Source: Thermomicrobiales bacterium
Lineage (GTDB): Bacteria > Chloroflexota > Chloroflexia > Thermomicrobiales > UBA6265
DNA length: 64,000 nucleotides
Assembly (NCBI GenBank): GCA_019637585.1
Contig: JAHBVL010000002.1
Coordinates: 630,023 to 694,022 of the forward strand
Direction: 5' to 3'
Part shown: piece after piece, positions 1 through 9,052 of the stretch
Numbering within the stretch: position 1 is the stretch's first letter
How the letters are laid out: every line of letters starts with the position of its first letter
Position numbers and translations under genes: made by a program
Notes under the pieces: model-generated
What the model was told of the DNA's origin: nothing
Databases searched by the model: none
What the model saw: only the letters and a program-made list of their open reading frames with translations

Positions 1-376
1 TCGATTCGACATCCCGGCCGACGTAGCCGACTTCGGTGAACTTTGTGGCCTCGACCTTGATGAACGGCGCATCGACCATTTTGGCCACGCGCCGGGCGAT
101 CTCGGTTTTTCCGACCCCCGTGGGGCCGATCATCAGGATGTTCCGCGGCTGGACCTCTTCCCGCATCGCTTCCGGCAGCAGACTGCGCCGGTACCGATTG
201 CGAAGCGCCACGGCAACGGCTCGCTTGGCGTCGGTCTGGCCGATGATGTAGCGGTCCAGCTCCGCCACGATCTGCGTCGGCGTCAGATTCTCTACCGGAA
301 GCGGAGGGTCCGCCTGATCGCCGGGAGAACGTTTGCCGGTCTGTTTTCGTTCGTTTCTGGGCGCTGTTTCGACCAT
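1..376 (-). CDS. hslU: HslU, ATPase subunit of the HslUV protease (N-terminal part, cut by window edge)
   Basis: AAA+ unfoldase that feeds substrates to the HslV peptidase in the cytoplasm. Only the first 125 codons are inside the window. They contain the family N-terminus ([17 protein letters not shown] at about residues 31-47) and a complete Walker A, GPTGVGKT, at residues 84-91, followed by the conserved [17 protein letters not shown] run at the edge. The ATG lies 9 bases after the hslV stop, so the two genes are co-transcribed. The first 30 residues are a polar, probably disordered leader. Walker B, the sensor regions and the C-terminal tail lie outside the window. Confidence 0.95.
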   Translation of the reverse strand, partial: MVETAPRNERKQTGKRSPGDQADPPLPVENLTPTQIVAELDRYIIGQTDAKRAVAVALRNRYRRSLLPEAMREEVQPRNILMIGPTGVGKTEIARRVAKMVDAPFIKVEATKFTEVGYVGRDVES

Positions 377-385
377 TGAGGGCTG

Positions 386-1021
386 CTAATCCTGCTGCGC
401 GTCGCCATCGGCGATATCGACGATATCGCCTGTAGCGTCTTCCTGAGTTTCGTCGGGATCGACCTGAACGGTTTCAATCGAGATTCGGTCGTTGGTGAAG
501 ATGCAGATCTCCGCGGCGATCAGCATCGCCGCTTCGACGATCGCCCGGGCATCGAGGTCGGTGTGCTGCATCAATGCCTTGGCCGCCGAGGTGGCATACG
601 GCGCGCCGGTGCCGATAGCCACGATCCCGTCATCCGGTTCGATGACGTCACCTTCACCTGAGATGACGAGAATCGATTCGCCGTCGGCGACGATCAATTG
701 CGCTTCGAGACGGCGCAGATAGCGGTCGGTGCGCCACTCCTTGGCCAGCTCCACCGCCGCCCGTCGCAGGTTGCCGTCCCATGCCTTCAGCTGCGTTTCG
801 AATTTGCCAAAGAGGGTCAGCGCGTCGGCCACCGCACCGGCGAAACCAGCCACGATCTGGCCGTTGTGCATGAGGCGAATCTTCCGGGCTCCCGTTTTGA
901 GTACAACATCCCCGAGCGTCACCTGACCGTCACCGGCCAGCGCGACGGTGTCGCCCCGTTTGACGCCGAGGATCGTCGTGGCGTGAATCTCGCCCCACCG
1001 GGGCACTGTCCCGTCTCTCAT
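386..1021 (-). CDS. hslV: HslV, threonine peptidase subunit of HslUV
   Basis: Proteasome-like N-terminal-nucleophile peptidase that forms the degradation chamber capped by HslU. The mature start is the conserved ATT-ILGV stretch, with the catalytic Thr at about residue 15, and the family block [20 protein letters not shown] follows. [17 protein letters not shown] and [17 protein letters not shown] are also typical. The protein is 211 aa, about 30 longer than most HslV. There is a 14-residue leader before the Thr, and an acidic C-terminal tail (about residues 186-211) beyond the usual end. A GTG six codons in could shorten the leader but would not remove it. The start is 7 bases from the topA stop. 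Confidence 0.95.
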   Translation of the reverse strand: MRDGTVPRWGEIHATTILGVKRGDTVALAGDGQVTLGDVVLKTGARKIRLMHNGQIVAGFAGAVADALTLFGKFETQLKAWDGNLRRAAVELAKEWRTDRYLRRLEAQLIVADGESILVISGEGDVIEPDDGIVAIGTGAPYATSAAKALMQHTDLDARAIVEAAMLIAAEICIFTNDRISIETVQVDPDETQEDATGDIVDIADGDAQQD

Positions 1022-1028
1022 GATGCGC

Positions 1029-3245
1029 CTAACTGGCGGCAGTGAGCGACGAGCCGACGTGCCCGCAGGAGGGACACTTCAGCTGACCCTTGCGACCCAT
1101 TTCGGTCATGTAGGGCGAACCACATCTCGGGCAAGACACCTCAACAGGCTTGTTCCAGGTGACAAAATCGCATTCCGGGAATCTGCTGCAGCCATAGAAG
1201 GTGCGGCCCTTCTTCGAACGCCGCTCGACAACGTCTCCCTCTTTGCAGGTGGGGCAGGTCATGCCGATTTTCAGCAGCAACGGCCGCGAATTTCGGCACT
1301 CAGGGAAGCCGCTGCAGGCCATGAACTTCCCGAACCTGCCCAGCTTGATCAGCATGGGCCGGCCGCACTTCTCGCAGTCTTCTCCCGCTGGCTCATCCTT
1401 AAGTTTGACCCGTTCGATCGTCTGCTCGGCCCGGTTGAGGGTGTCGTGAAATGGCCCGTAGAACTCCCGAATCGTCGGAACCCACTCCCGGTCGCCGGCA
1501 GCGATCTCGTCGAGCTCATCCTCCATCTGCGAGGTGAACCCGACTTCAAAGACATTCGGGAAGTGTTCGGCCAGCAAATCGCTGACCACGAACCCGAGCT
1601 CGGTGGGCACAAGCCGTTTCTCTTCCGTCGCGACATAGGATCTGGCCAGGAGAGTCGCGATCGTCGGCGCATAGGTGCTGGGCCGCCCGATTCCACATTC
1701 CTCGAGTTCCTTGACCAGCATCGCCTCGGAAAAGCGGGGCGGGGGCTGGGTAAAGTGCTGGGCTGGCGTCAGCGACTCCAGATCGAGCGATTCCTGCTCG
1801 GCAAGCGCCGGCAGCGCTCCCTTGTCCAGCTCGTCCTCGTCCCCGTCGTCCTTGCCCGCGGTGTAGACCGCCATGTAGCCCTTGAACTTGATCACCGATC
1901 CCGTGGCTCGCAAACCGAACGGCGCGTCACCACGCACCTGCTCCGGCGATCCGGCGTTGATGTCCACCGTCGTGCCATCGAGAACCGCCGGCCGCATCTG
2001 GCTGGCCAGGAACCGTTGCCAGATCAGCTGGTAGAGCCGGAACTGCTGAGCCGTCAGATACGGCTTGATGCTGGCCGGATCCCGCTGCGGCGCAGTCGGC
2101 CGAATCGCTTCGTGAGCTTCCTGGGCGCCTTTGGCCCGCTTGCGATAGACCGGCGGCTTGTCAGGAACATACTCCGGCCCGAACTTGCCGCTGATCACCG
2201 CCCGGGCGGTCTGCTGCGCACTCTCTGAGACATTGGTCGAGTCAGTACGCATGTAGGTGATCAGTCCCTGGATGCCATCACCCTTCAGATCGATTCCTTC
2301 GTAAAGCTCCTGGGCGATCTGCATCGTCCGCCTCACCGGGAAGCCCAGCTTTCGCGATGCTTCCTGCTGCAGCGTGCTGGTGGTAAAGGGTGGTTGCGGG
2401 CGGCGTTGCGATTCCCGGGTTTTGACCGACCGGACCTGATACTCCGCGCCATCGAGTCCGGCCAGCACTTTGGCCGCATCTTCTTCGGTTTTCAGATCGG
2501 CTTTGCCGCCGAACGCAGAAACGACCGTAGCCTTGATCGGCAGAGCGCGCTCCCGCTCGGTGCCGGTCTGCTTGTGCAGAGTCGCTTCGACAGTCCACGA
2601 TTCGACCGGCACGAACTCCTGAATCTGCCGCTCCCGCTCCACCACCATGCGAAGCGCTGCGGTCTGTACGCGCCCTGCGGAGAGACCCCGTTTGACTTTC
2701 TTCCAGAGCAGCGGGCTGACGCTGTAACCGACCAGACGGTCGAGCACCCGCCGCGCCTGCTGGGCGTCGACGAGATCCATGTCGATTTCGCGAGGATGTT
2801 CCATCGCCGCCGAAATCGCTTCCGGGGTGATCTCATGGAACACCACCCGGCTGACCGGTTTGTCTTCCGCCCCGGTCGCGGCAACGAGATGCCAGGCAAT
2901 CGCTTCGCCTTCGCGGTCGGGGTCGGTGGCCAGGATGATCTCCTTGGCCCCTTTCACACTCTCCCGAAGCTCTTTGACGACTTTGGATTTGTCGCGCGGG
3001 ATGAGATAGGTCGGGTCGAAGTCGCTATCGACGTTGACGCCGAGCGAACTCTTGGGCAAATCGCGGACATGCCCCATCGACGCCTTCACGGTGTACCCGC
3101 GTCCCAGATATTTGCCGATCGTTCTGGCTTTGGCCGGTGATTCGACCACGACCAGCTTGCCTCGCGGCGCTGCTTCGGCCTTCTTCGACCGGGTTGTCCG
3201 TGGCTTCGCCGCACTTTTCGGTTTTGATTCAATGGCGTCAGTCAT
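1029..3245 (-). CDS. topA: DNA topoisomerase I (type IA)
   Basis: Relaxes negative supercoils by transient single-strand cleavage. The 738 aa protein has a basic leader, a TOPRIM domain starting with [11 protein letters not shown] (catalytic Glu at about residue 35) with ATDPDREGE at about 106-114, and the active-site Tyr in [11 protein letters not shown] (Tyr331). Three C-terminal four-cysteine zinc ribbons occur in series: CEKCG...CSGFPEC, CPTCK...CSRFPEC and CPRCG...CPSC. Length and domain order match bacterial TopA. It heads a leftward topA-hslV-hslU operon, a neighbourhood seen in other bacteria, though here no xerC lies between topA and hslV. dprA lies 124 bases upstream on the same strand. 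Confidence 0.97.
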   Translation of the reverse strand: MTDAIESKPKSAAKPRTTRSKKAEAAPRGKLVVVESPAKARTIGKYLGRGYTVKASMGHVRDLPKSSLGVNVDSDFDPTYLIPRDKSKVVKELRESVKGAKEIILATDPDREGEAIAWHLVAATGAEDKPVSRVVFHEITPEAISAAMEHPREIDMDLVDAQQARRVLDRLVGYSVSPLLWKKVKRGLSAGRVQTAALRMVVERERQIQEFVPVESWTVEATLHKQTGTERERALPIKATVVSAFGGKADLKTEEDAAKVLAGLDGAEYQVRSVKTRESQRRPQPPFTTSTLQQEASRKLGFPVRRTMQIAQELYEGIDLKGDGIQGLITYMRTDSTNVSESAQQTARAVISGKFGPEYVPDKPPVYRKRAKGAQEAHEAIRPTAPQRDPASIKPYLTAQQFRLYQLIWQRFLASQMRPAVLDGTTVDINAGSPEQVRGDAPFGLRATGSVIKFKGYMAVYTAGKDDGDEDELDKGALPALAEQESLDLESLTPAQHFTQPPPRFSEAMLVKELEECGIGRPSTYAPTIATLLARSYVATEEKRLVPTELGFVVSDLLAEHFPNVFEVGFTSQMEDELDEIAAGDREWVPTIREFYGPFHDTLNRAEQTIERVKLKDEPAGEDCEKCGRPMLIKLGRFGKFMACSGFPECRNSRPLLLKIGMTCPTCKEGDVVERRSKKGRTFYGCSRFPECDFVTWNKPVEVSCPRCGSPYMTEMGRKGQLKCPSCGHVGSSLTAAS

Positions 3246-3369
3246 TCACATTTCTCAGTCGGAAGGCACAAAGACCGTCCATCGGTGGTGTGCAATTCCC
3301 ACAGTCTGTGCGGTCTTCCTATTACTACGTTAGGAACCAAAAGGATGCGGTGTCAAGGTAGCCCAGCAT

Positions 3370-4488
3370 TCAGCGTGAAGCCCGCCCTCCTCCTCGCGTC
3401 GCAACATAGTGCTGCGAACCAACATTTCTGACAAGGTCCCGCAGCTCGAGCATCGTCATGATAGCGGCCCCCTGCGAGATCGACAGACCGGCCGTGACGA
3501 CGATTTCGTCCATATGTCTCGGTTCGGAGCCGATCACCGCGAGAATCCGCCGCTCGTCGTCGGAAAGATGCTCGACCGGGGAGTCTGGTTCGCTCTCCTC
3601 CCTCGCCGCGAGCCCCAGATCTTCCAGAATATCAGCGGCGCACGTCACAGCGCGGGCGCCATCGCGCAGCAATCGATTCGACCCTTCCCCAGCCGCCGAA
3701 TCGACATTCGACGGGACGACGAAGACATCCCTCCCCTGGTCGGCGGCGAAGTTTACCGTGATCAATGCCCCGCTCCGCCTGGGAGCTTCGACCACCACCG
3801 TGGCCAGCGACAGTCCGGAGATCAGTCTGTTGCGCGCCGGAAAGTGGGGCGCGTCTGGTTTGGTCCCGGGTGGATAGTCGGAAATGAGCGCGCCCGAGGC
3901 AGTGATCCGTTCGGCCAGCGAGCGGTGCTCTGACGGATAGATCACATCGACGCCGCCGGCCAGCACGGCAACCGTCCGCCCGCCCCGCTCGAGCGCACCC
4001 TGATGAGCCGCTCCGTCGATGCCGAGCGCCAGTCCGGAAACGACCGTCACCCCTGCCGCGGCCAGATCACCGGCGAGTTTGGCGACAACGTGCCGTCCGT
4101 AGGCAGTCGACCGTCGTGTGCCGACAAACGCGACCGCCGTGTCATCTTCCGGCAGGAGTTTGCCCCGAACGTAGAGAACGGGCGGGGCGCCGGAGATTTG
4201 GGCGAGCAGGCGAGGGTACTCCGCATCGACCTGCGTGATCACGGTAATCCCCAGACGTGTTGTCGATTCCAGCAACGCTTCGGGATCGACGCTGGCTCTG
4301 CCGGCCAGAACCTGCTGGAGGGTGCGGCTGTCGAGCACCGTCGCCAACTCGCGTTCGGGCGCTCGCCACGCTTCCGACAGATTGCCGAAATGCTGATAGA
4401 GGGCTACAGCGCGGACCGGGCCGATACCCGGAATCTGGCTCATTGCCAGCCAGCAGGCACGCTCCAGATGGTCGATCGGCTGATTCAT
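3370..4488 (-). CDS. dprA: DNA processing protein DprA
   Basis: Loads RecA on incoming single-stranded DNA during natural transformation. The Rossmann-like core contains VAFVGTRRSTAYGR, VVSGLALGIDGAAH, VAVLAGGVDVIYPSEH and FPARNRLISGLSLATVVVEA. An N-terminal helix-hairpin-helix-like region reads IPGIGPVRAVALYQ. A winged-helix DprA C-terminus (EPRHMDEIVVTAGLSI...) closes it. The start is placed at the ATG at 4488, which has an AGGAAT Shine-Dalgarno-like stretch. An in-frame TTG at 4545 would add 19 poorly conserved residues. No other competence genes are in view. Confidence 0.93.
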   Translation of the reverse strand: MNQPIDHLERACWLAMSQIPGIGPVRAVALYQHFGNLSEAWRAPERELATVLDSRTLQQVLAGRASVDPEALLESTTRLGITVITQVDAEYPRLLAQISGAPPVLYVRGKLLPEDDTAVAFVGTRRSTAYGRHVVAKLAGDLAAAGVTVVSGLALGIDGAAHQGALERGGRTVAVLAGGVDVIYPSEHRSLAERITASGALISDYPPGTKPDAPHFPARNRLISGLSLATVVVEAPRRSGALITVNFAADQGRDVFVVPSNVDSAAGEGSNRLLRDGARAVTCAADILEDLGLAAREESEPDSPVEHLSDDERRILAVIGSEPRHMDEIVVTAGLSISQGAAIMTMLELRDLVRNVGSQHYVATRGGGRASR

Positions 4489-4648
4489 CCCATTCCTGTG
4501 AAAAACCTGTGAACGTACGACCTCGTCGGGGGACTGCGAATTCAATATACTGGGCCGGCTCCGAGTTTCGGATGCTGTCTTACGCTCTGGCGCGTGCTGG
4601 TGCGTCCTGCGTGTTCTTCAACGCCAACCCTTGCTCCAGATTCGCTCT

Positions 4649-5857
4649 ATGCACCTACCGTCCCGGTATTCTAATGTGCCGCATCGCCTCCTTCGCCTGA
4701 TCGGTCCGGGGCTGGCGCTCTGTGTGCTCCTCGCCGGTTGTTCGATCGGCGGATCTTCGAACACCAGCGATGAACCGGCCGAGACCGTTTCGGAGGTGCC
4801 CGCATCCACGCCAACCATCCCGCCGACGCCGCTAACCCTGCAGGTCGACACGCCGACCCCCGAACCAACCGCACTGCCCACTGAGACGCCCGAGCAACCG
4901 GCGCTCGAACCGACCCAGACGATCATCCAGACCAGTCTGGTTTCGACAATCGATACCTTTCTGGCCGATGAGCCGGGCATGTACGGCGTCGTGATTCTCG
5001 ATGCCGACGGGCAATACCTCTACTCGCGCAACGCCGATGTCCCATTCGTGGCCGCCAGTCTCTACAAGTTGGTGCTGCTGGCGGATATCTACGCGCGGAT
5101 CGAGGCTGGCGAGCTGTCGCTCGACATGACCCTGCCCCTTCTGTCCGAGTATTTCGACGATCAGTTCGCGGCGGAAGATGGATTTTTCGTGCTGGAGGAC
5201 GAAGGTGACGAGACAACGCTCGAAATGGCGTTGTTCGGCGCCGGCGCCTACTCCAGCAACATCGCGGCGAAGGTTCTTCTCAGTCTGACCTCAACCGCCA
5301 GTCTGCGCGACACCGCAGAGGGGCTGGAAATGTGGGATACCTGGTTCAACGTCGTTCCGGCGACCGATGTTCCCAACTGGCCAGATCGATATCTGGGCAC
5401 CTCCAACCCAGTTGCCGAACAGGCGATCGCCTTTATCGACGAGCAGGCCGAGTACAACCTCCTGCACCTGACAACGCCCAACGATGTCGCGCACTACTGG
5501 CGTCTTCTTCTCGCTGGTCAGGTGATCTCTCCTGAGAGCAGCGCCGCTATTCTGGCCATCCTCCGGGAGCAGGTCGTCACCGACAGAATCCCGTATCTCC
5601 TGCCCGCCGAGTTCACAACCGCCAACAAAACCGGCAATCTCTACCATGTGGTGCACGATTCGGGAACGATCGACGGTCCCACCGGCACGGTGATCATCGC
5701 CGCCCTCTCCCAGAACGAGTCGGATGACGATCACGGCGCGCAAGTCATCCAGCGCGTCGCGCTCGCCGCCATCGGTGAGACCACTCTGCCCCCCTTCACG
5801 ACCGATCATTTCTCCTACCCCGACGACGAAGCAACTCCCGAGCAATTGGACGACTGA
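4649..5857 (+). CDS. Lipoprotein serine hydrolase of the class A beta-lactamase fold
   Basis: Predicted outer-surface lipoprotein with a penicillin-recognising fold; the substrate is unknown. A signal peptide ends in a lipobox, LLAGC, with the lipidated Cys at residue 31. A long Thr/Pro/Glu-rich linker (about 40-95) follows. The catalytic domain shows SLYK (Ser137, Lys140), a YSSN motif (about 201-204, SxN-like) and KTG at 327-329, the three active-site elements of this superfamily. It could be a carboxypeptidase-like or esterase-like enzyme rather than an antibiotic-resistance enzyme. The ATG at 4649 is used; a TTG 18 bases upstream is also open. It is divergent from dprA. Confidence 0.85.
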   Translation: MHLPSRYSNVPHRLLRLIGPGLALCVLLAGCSIGGSSNTSDEPAETVSEVPASTPTIPPTPLTLQVDTPTPEPTALPTETPEQPALEPTQTIIQTSLVSTIDTFLADEPGMYGVVILDADGQYLYSRNADVPFVAASLYKLVLLADIYARIEAGELSLDMTLPLLSEYFDDQFAAEDGFFVLEDEGDETTLEMALFGAGAYSSNIAAKVLLSLTSTASLRDTAEGLEMWDTWFNVVPATDVPNWPDRYLGTSNPVAEQAIAFIDEQAEYNLLHLTTPNDVAHYWRLLLAGQVISPESSAAILAILREQVVTDRIPYLLPAEFTTANKTGNLYHVVHDSGTIDGPTGTVIIAALSQNESDDDHGAQVIQRVALAAIGETTLPPFTTDHFSYPDDEATPEQLDD

Positions 5858-5869
5858 TACCAGTCGCCT

Positions 5870-6061
5870 GTTGATTTCGGGGTGAACGTACAGTTGTTCG
5901 ACAAAACAACGCAGCGCTATCATGCTGATGGGGTCCGCGTAACCGCCTTCGCATCTCGCCTCGGCGAAGACGGCAAACTTCCAGTGGTCCGATTCCTGCG
6001 TGGAAATCGGCGGCACGAACGTCCGGTGTAGGTCGGAAAAGACTTCAGGGAAGCCGTTCAG
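5870..6061 (-). pseudogene. Possible protein-gene remnant between two rightward genes
   Basis: The gap between the lipoprotein hydrolase and the M50 gene translates on the minus strand into a natural-looking stretch of about 64 residues with high third-position GC, including HRTFVPPISTQESDHWKFA and IALRCFVEQLYVHPEINR. It has no start of its own; the frame only stays open beyond it as antisense of the two flanking genes. I read it as a decayed internal piece of a gene of unknown family, but it may be chance. Confidence 0.25.
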
Positions 6062-6064
6062 GCG

Positions 6065-7222
6065 ATGCGCTCCTTCACTCTTGGCACCATTCAGGGCATC
6101 GAGATCAAGACCCATCCGACGATGGCGTTGGTTCTCCTCTGGGCGCTCTATCGCTGGGGCTTCGGTCCGGGCGGTGGCCTCACTGGCGCGGCCTACGGGT
6201 TGCTCTTCGTCGCGGCCATCTTTGGGCTGGTGTTGCTGCACGAGCTCGGCCACGGTTTGATGGCCCGGCAGTACGGTCTGGCGGTGCGGGACGTCACGCT
6301 GCTTCCATTCGGTGGTGTGGCACGGGTCGAGCAGATGCCGGCCAGCACACGGGTGGAGACGCTCGTGGCGATGGCTGGGTCACTCGTCAATCTGGCTATC
6401 GCCATGGTGACGTTGCCCATCATGCTCGTCCTGTTCGTGCTGAGCGACACCTCGTTTTCGCAGCTCTTTCAACGATTCCGTTTCGACACCCCCTCGTTTG
6501 GCAGCTTTGTTCTCTATCTCTATCTGGCCAATCTGCTTCTCGCGCTTGTCAACCTGCTGCCCATTTTCCCCATGGATGGCGGGCGGGTTCTGCGTTCGGT
6601 CCTGACCGAGTTCGTTGGCCGGGCCAACGCGACACGCATCGCTGTTTTCGTCACCGCCCTCATTGCTGCCATCGCCGGGGCGATTGCACTGGCCAATGGC
6701 GAATGGCTGATGACCCTCGTGTTCCTGATGCTCGTCCTCTTTGCACTGGCTGAGGGACGCGCTGTTCGCCTGGAAGAACACCTGCGGCGGATGGAGGTCG
6801 GGCACTTTGCCGTCTGGGACCGGGGGGGCATCGCTCCCAATGAACCGCTGGCCATCGCGCTGCGTGATGGTCCGCGCGATATGGTGGTGACCGCGCACGG
6901 CGCCGTGCTGGGCATGATCTGGAAATCCGATCTGCAGCGCGCACTGCAAAGCGGCATGTTGCACAAAACCGCCTCCGAGATCATGGATCGCAGTATTGTG
7001 ACCGCCGATGTCGAGAGCTCGGTCTACGATGTTCACTCGATGATGGCCGCCAACAACCAGTGGTCGCTCCCGATCACCGAGCATGGCGCCTATCGGGGCA
7101 TGTTCGACGGTGAGCGCCTCTCGCACGTGCATACGATGCTGCGAAGCCGCACTCCCGAACACCGCCATCTGACGACGATCACAGGCTCGTTGAGCCAGGC
7201 GCTGCGGGGATTTGTTCGCTAG
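6065..7222 (+). CDS. M50 family site-2-type intramembrane metalloprotease with C-terminal CBS pair
   Basis: Membrane zinc protease predicted to cut transmembrane substrates. The zinc motif HELGH is at residues 59-63 in a hydrophobic segment (LLFVAAIFGLVLLHELGHG). The second motif, NLLPIFPMDGGR, puts the third ligand Asp at about 171. About four to six membrane segments occupy residues 15-225. The soluble C-terminal part (about 230-385) carries two CBS-like halves (PLAIALRDGPRDMVVTAHG and SVYDVHSMMAANNQWSLPI), which in this subfamily bind adenosyl ligands. The ribosome-binding site is weak. The substrate is unknown, and no anti-sigma factor gene is adjacent. Confidence 0.88.
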   Translation: MRSFTLGTIQGIEIKTHPTMALVLLWALYRWGFGPGGGLTGAAYGLLFVAAIFGLVLLHELGHGLMARQYGLAVRDVTLLPFGGVARVEQMPASTRVETLVAMAGSLVNLAIAMVTLPIMLVLFVLSDTSFSQLFQRFRFDTPSFGSFVLYLYLANLLLALVNLLPIFPMDGGRVLRSVLTEFVGRANATRIAVFVTALIAAIAGAIALANGEWLMTLVFLMLVLFALAEGRAVRLEEHLRRMEVGHFAVWDRGGIAPNEPLAIALRDGPRDMVVTAHGAVLGMIWKSDLQRALQSGMLHKTASEIMDRSIVTADVESSVYDVHSMMAANNQWSLPITEHGAYRGMFDGERLSHVHTMLRSRTPEHRHLTTITGSLSQALRGFVR

Positions 7223-7351
7223 GCCACACCGGCGCGAACCAGCACGCCCCTCCGGGCATCCAACCGGTTCGATGAACGATCGATGGCTGGTGGGCGCACC
7301 AGAAACGGGAGGCAGCACCAACATTGACACATACGTTATGCTGAGTGGAGC

Positions 7352-7373
7352 ATGGCGATGAAGAAGTCGCCAT
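7352..7373. promoter_or_regulatory. Inverted repeat in the leader of the Rrf2-type regulator gene
   Basis: ATGGCGA (7352-7358) and TCGCCAT (7367-7373) form a perfect 7-bp inverted repeat with an 8-base centre, 14 bases upstream of the regulator's start codon. The AGGAAG ribosome-binding site (7376-7381) follows immediately. A TTGACA hexamer sits at 7324-7329, but I see no convincing -10 element at the right distance. The repeat could be an autoregulatory operator or an mRNA hairpin next to the ribosome-binding site. Confidence 0.4.
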
Positions 7374-7387
7374 TCAGGAAGTGACCC

Positions 7388-7846
7388 ATGAAGGTATCCA
7401 CCCGCGGCGAATATGGAGTCCGCGCGATGGTCGCGCTGGCTAAGCGCTACGGTACGGGGCCAGCGTCGATCTCCACGATTTCCCAGGAATCCTCGATTCC
7501 CTATGCCTATCTCGAGCAGTTGATCGCGCCACTACGGCAAGCCGGTCTGGTCGAGAGCCGGCGCGGTGCCGCTGGGGGCTACTTCCTGGCGCACTCCCCC
7601 TCCGAAACGCGGGTTGGGGACATCTACCGCGCTATGGAAGGACCTATCGCGCCGATGGACTGCGTGTCCGAGGATGTCGACGTCCAGACATGCCCATTGA
7701 TCCCCAACTGCGAAACACGACCCGTCTGGATGCGTGTGCGCGATTCGATCGCCGAGACACTCGACTCGATGACCCTCGCCGATCTCATCGATGAGCCTGT
7801 GATGCCGGCCGGCACGCAGGCGCTCACGGTGGCCACGCTTCCCTAG
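7388..7846 (+). CDS. Rrf2/IscR-family transcriptional regulator
   Basis: Winged-helix repressor/activator of the Rrf2 family. The N-terminal block MKVSTRGEYGVRAMVALAK and the recognition region (SIPYAYLEQLIAPLRQAGLVES, RGAAGGYFLA) are characteristic. Three cysteines in DCVSEDVDVQTCPLIPNC lie where IscR binds its iron-sulfur cluster, with spacing C-x9-C-x5-C, wider than the C-x5-C-x5-C of E. coli IscR. The gene is followed by a cysteine desulfurase, so it probably senses iron-sulfur cluster status and controls cluster building or cysteine metabolism. The start is set by AGGAAG eight bases upstream. Cluster binding is inferred. Confidence 0.9.
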   Translation: MKVSTRGEYGVRAMVALAKRYGTGPASISTISQESSIPYAYLEQLIAPLRQAGLVESRRGAAGGYFLAHSPSETRVGDIYRAMEGPIAPMDCVSEDVDVQTCPLIPNCETRPVWMRVRDSIAETLDSMTLADLIDEPVMPAGTQALTVATLP

Positions 7847-7864
7847 CTTTCAGACTGAGCACCT

Positions 7865-9052
7865 CTGAGCACCCATATTCCGACAACTGACATCTATCTC
7901 GATCACGCCGCGACGACGCCGGTCGATCCGGTTGTGACCGCCGCGATGCACCCCTGGTTCACCGAGCGGTTTGGCAACCCGTCCAGCATCTACCAGCTCG
8001 GCCAGGATGCCCGCGCTGCGATCGAGCTCAGCCGTCAGCAATGTGCAACGGTGCTGGGGTGTCATCCGTCTGAGATCGTCTTCACCAGTGGAGCGACCGA
8101 AAGCAACAATCAGACATTGCTCAATATCATGCTCGATCCCGCGTCGAAAGCGGATGAACGCCCGCATCTGATCACCTCGGCGGTCGAGCACCACGCGGTG
8201 CTGCATCCGGCGGAGTGGTTGGAGCATCGGGGCATCGACATCACGGTCCTGCCGGTGGTTACAAACGGCATCGTCGATCCCGACGATGTGCGCCGGGCCA
8301 TCCGGCCATCGACACGGATGATCTCGCTGATGTATGCCAACAACGAAGTCGGCTCGGTGCAGCCGATCGCGGAGGTCGGGGCGATTGCGCGTGAGCGCGG
8401 CATCCTCTTTCACACCGATGCGGTTCAGGCAGCCGGTCAGTTGCCGCTGAATGTCAACGCCCTTGGCGTCGATTTCCTGTCCCTTTCCGCCCACAAGTTC
8501 TACGGGCCGAAAGCCGTCGGCATACTCTTTGCCCGCAAGGGAACCCCTCTTGCCCATCTGCAGATGGGTGGAGGACAGGAAAGCGGCCGCCGGGGCGGAA
8601 CAGAGAACGTTCCGGGAATCGTGGGGCTGGGTATGGCTCTCCAGATCGCCGAGTCGGGACGTGAATCCTATGGAGAGCACTGCCGCACGATCCGTGATGG
8701 ACTCTGGGAAGGTCTACAGGAGCAGATCGGCGGAATCACCCTCAACGGCGTGCCGACTCAGAACGGCCCTGCCAGACTGGCGAACAATCTCAACGTGGCT
8801 ATCGAGGGGGTACAGGGCGAAACGGTGCTGCTCAACCTGGATATGCTCGGTATCGCCGCGTCGGCCGGCTCGGCCTGCACCACCGGAAACACCCAGCCAA
8901 GTCACGTGCTGACGGCGATGGGCTTCTCCGCCGAGCATGCACGCTCCAGCATCCGGCTGACGACCGGTCGCTGCAACACGGTCGAGGACGTGGCGGAAGT
9001 CGTCGACGCTTTCGCCTCGAGCGTCTCACGCATTCGCCAGCTCGCCGGCTGA
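7865..9052 (+). CDS. Cysteine desulfurase, NifS/IscS type (start codon uncertain)
   Basis: PLP enzyme that takes sulfur from cysteine for iron-sulfur clusters and thio-cofactors. The conserved N-terminus IYLDHAATTPVDPVV begins near 7892. The PLP-binding Lys is in SLSAHKFYGPKA and the catalytic Cys in SAGSACTTGN. TSGATESNN and HTDAVQAAG are also present. The conserved N-terminus lies upstream of the first GTG (7934). Between it and an in-frame TGA at 7856 there is no ATG, GTG or TTG, so the start given is the only CTG (7865); an ATT at 7877 is the alternative. It follows the Rrf2 gene by 18 bases, and its 3' end overlaps the convergent scpB by 27 bases. Confidence 0.88.
   Translation: MSTHIPTTDIYLDHAATTPVDPVVTAAMHPWFTERFGNPSSIYQLGQDARAAIELSRQQCATVLGCHPSEIVFTSGATESNNQTLLNIMLDPASKADERPHLITSAVEHHAVLHPAEWLEHRGIDITVLPVVTNGIVDPDDVRRAIRPSTRMISLMYANNEVGSVQPIAEVGAIARERGILFHTDAVQAAGQLPLNVNALGVDFLSLSAHKFYGPKAVGILFARKGTPLAHLQMGGGQESGRRGGTENVPGIVGLGMALQIAESGRESYGEHCRTIRDGLWEGLQEQIGGITLNGVPTQNGPARLANNLNVAIEGVQGETVLLNLDMLGIAASAGSACTTGNTQPSHVLTAMGFSAEHARSSIRLTTGRCNTVEDVAEVVDAFASSVSRIRQLAG

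Noticed and set aside
1020-2228. Long open frame on the plus strand through topA (about 400 codons)
   Set aside because: It is antisense to a textbook topoisomerase I and has low-complexity Arg/Leu-rich composition, a known effect of high GC.
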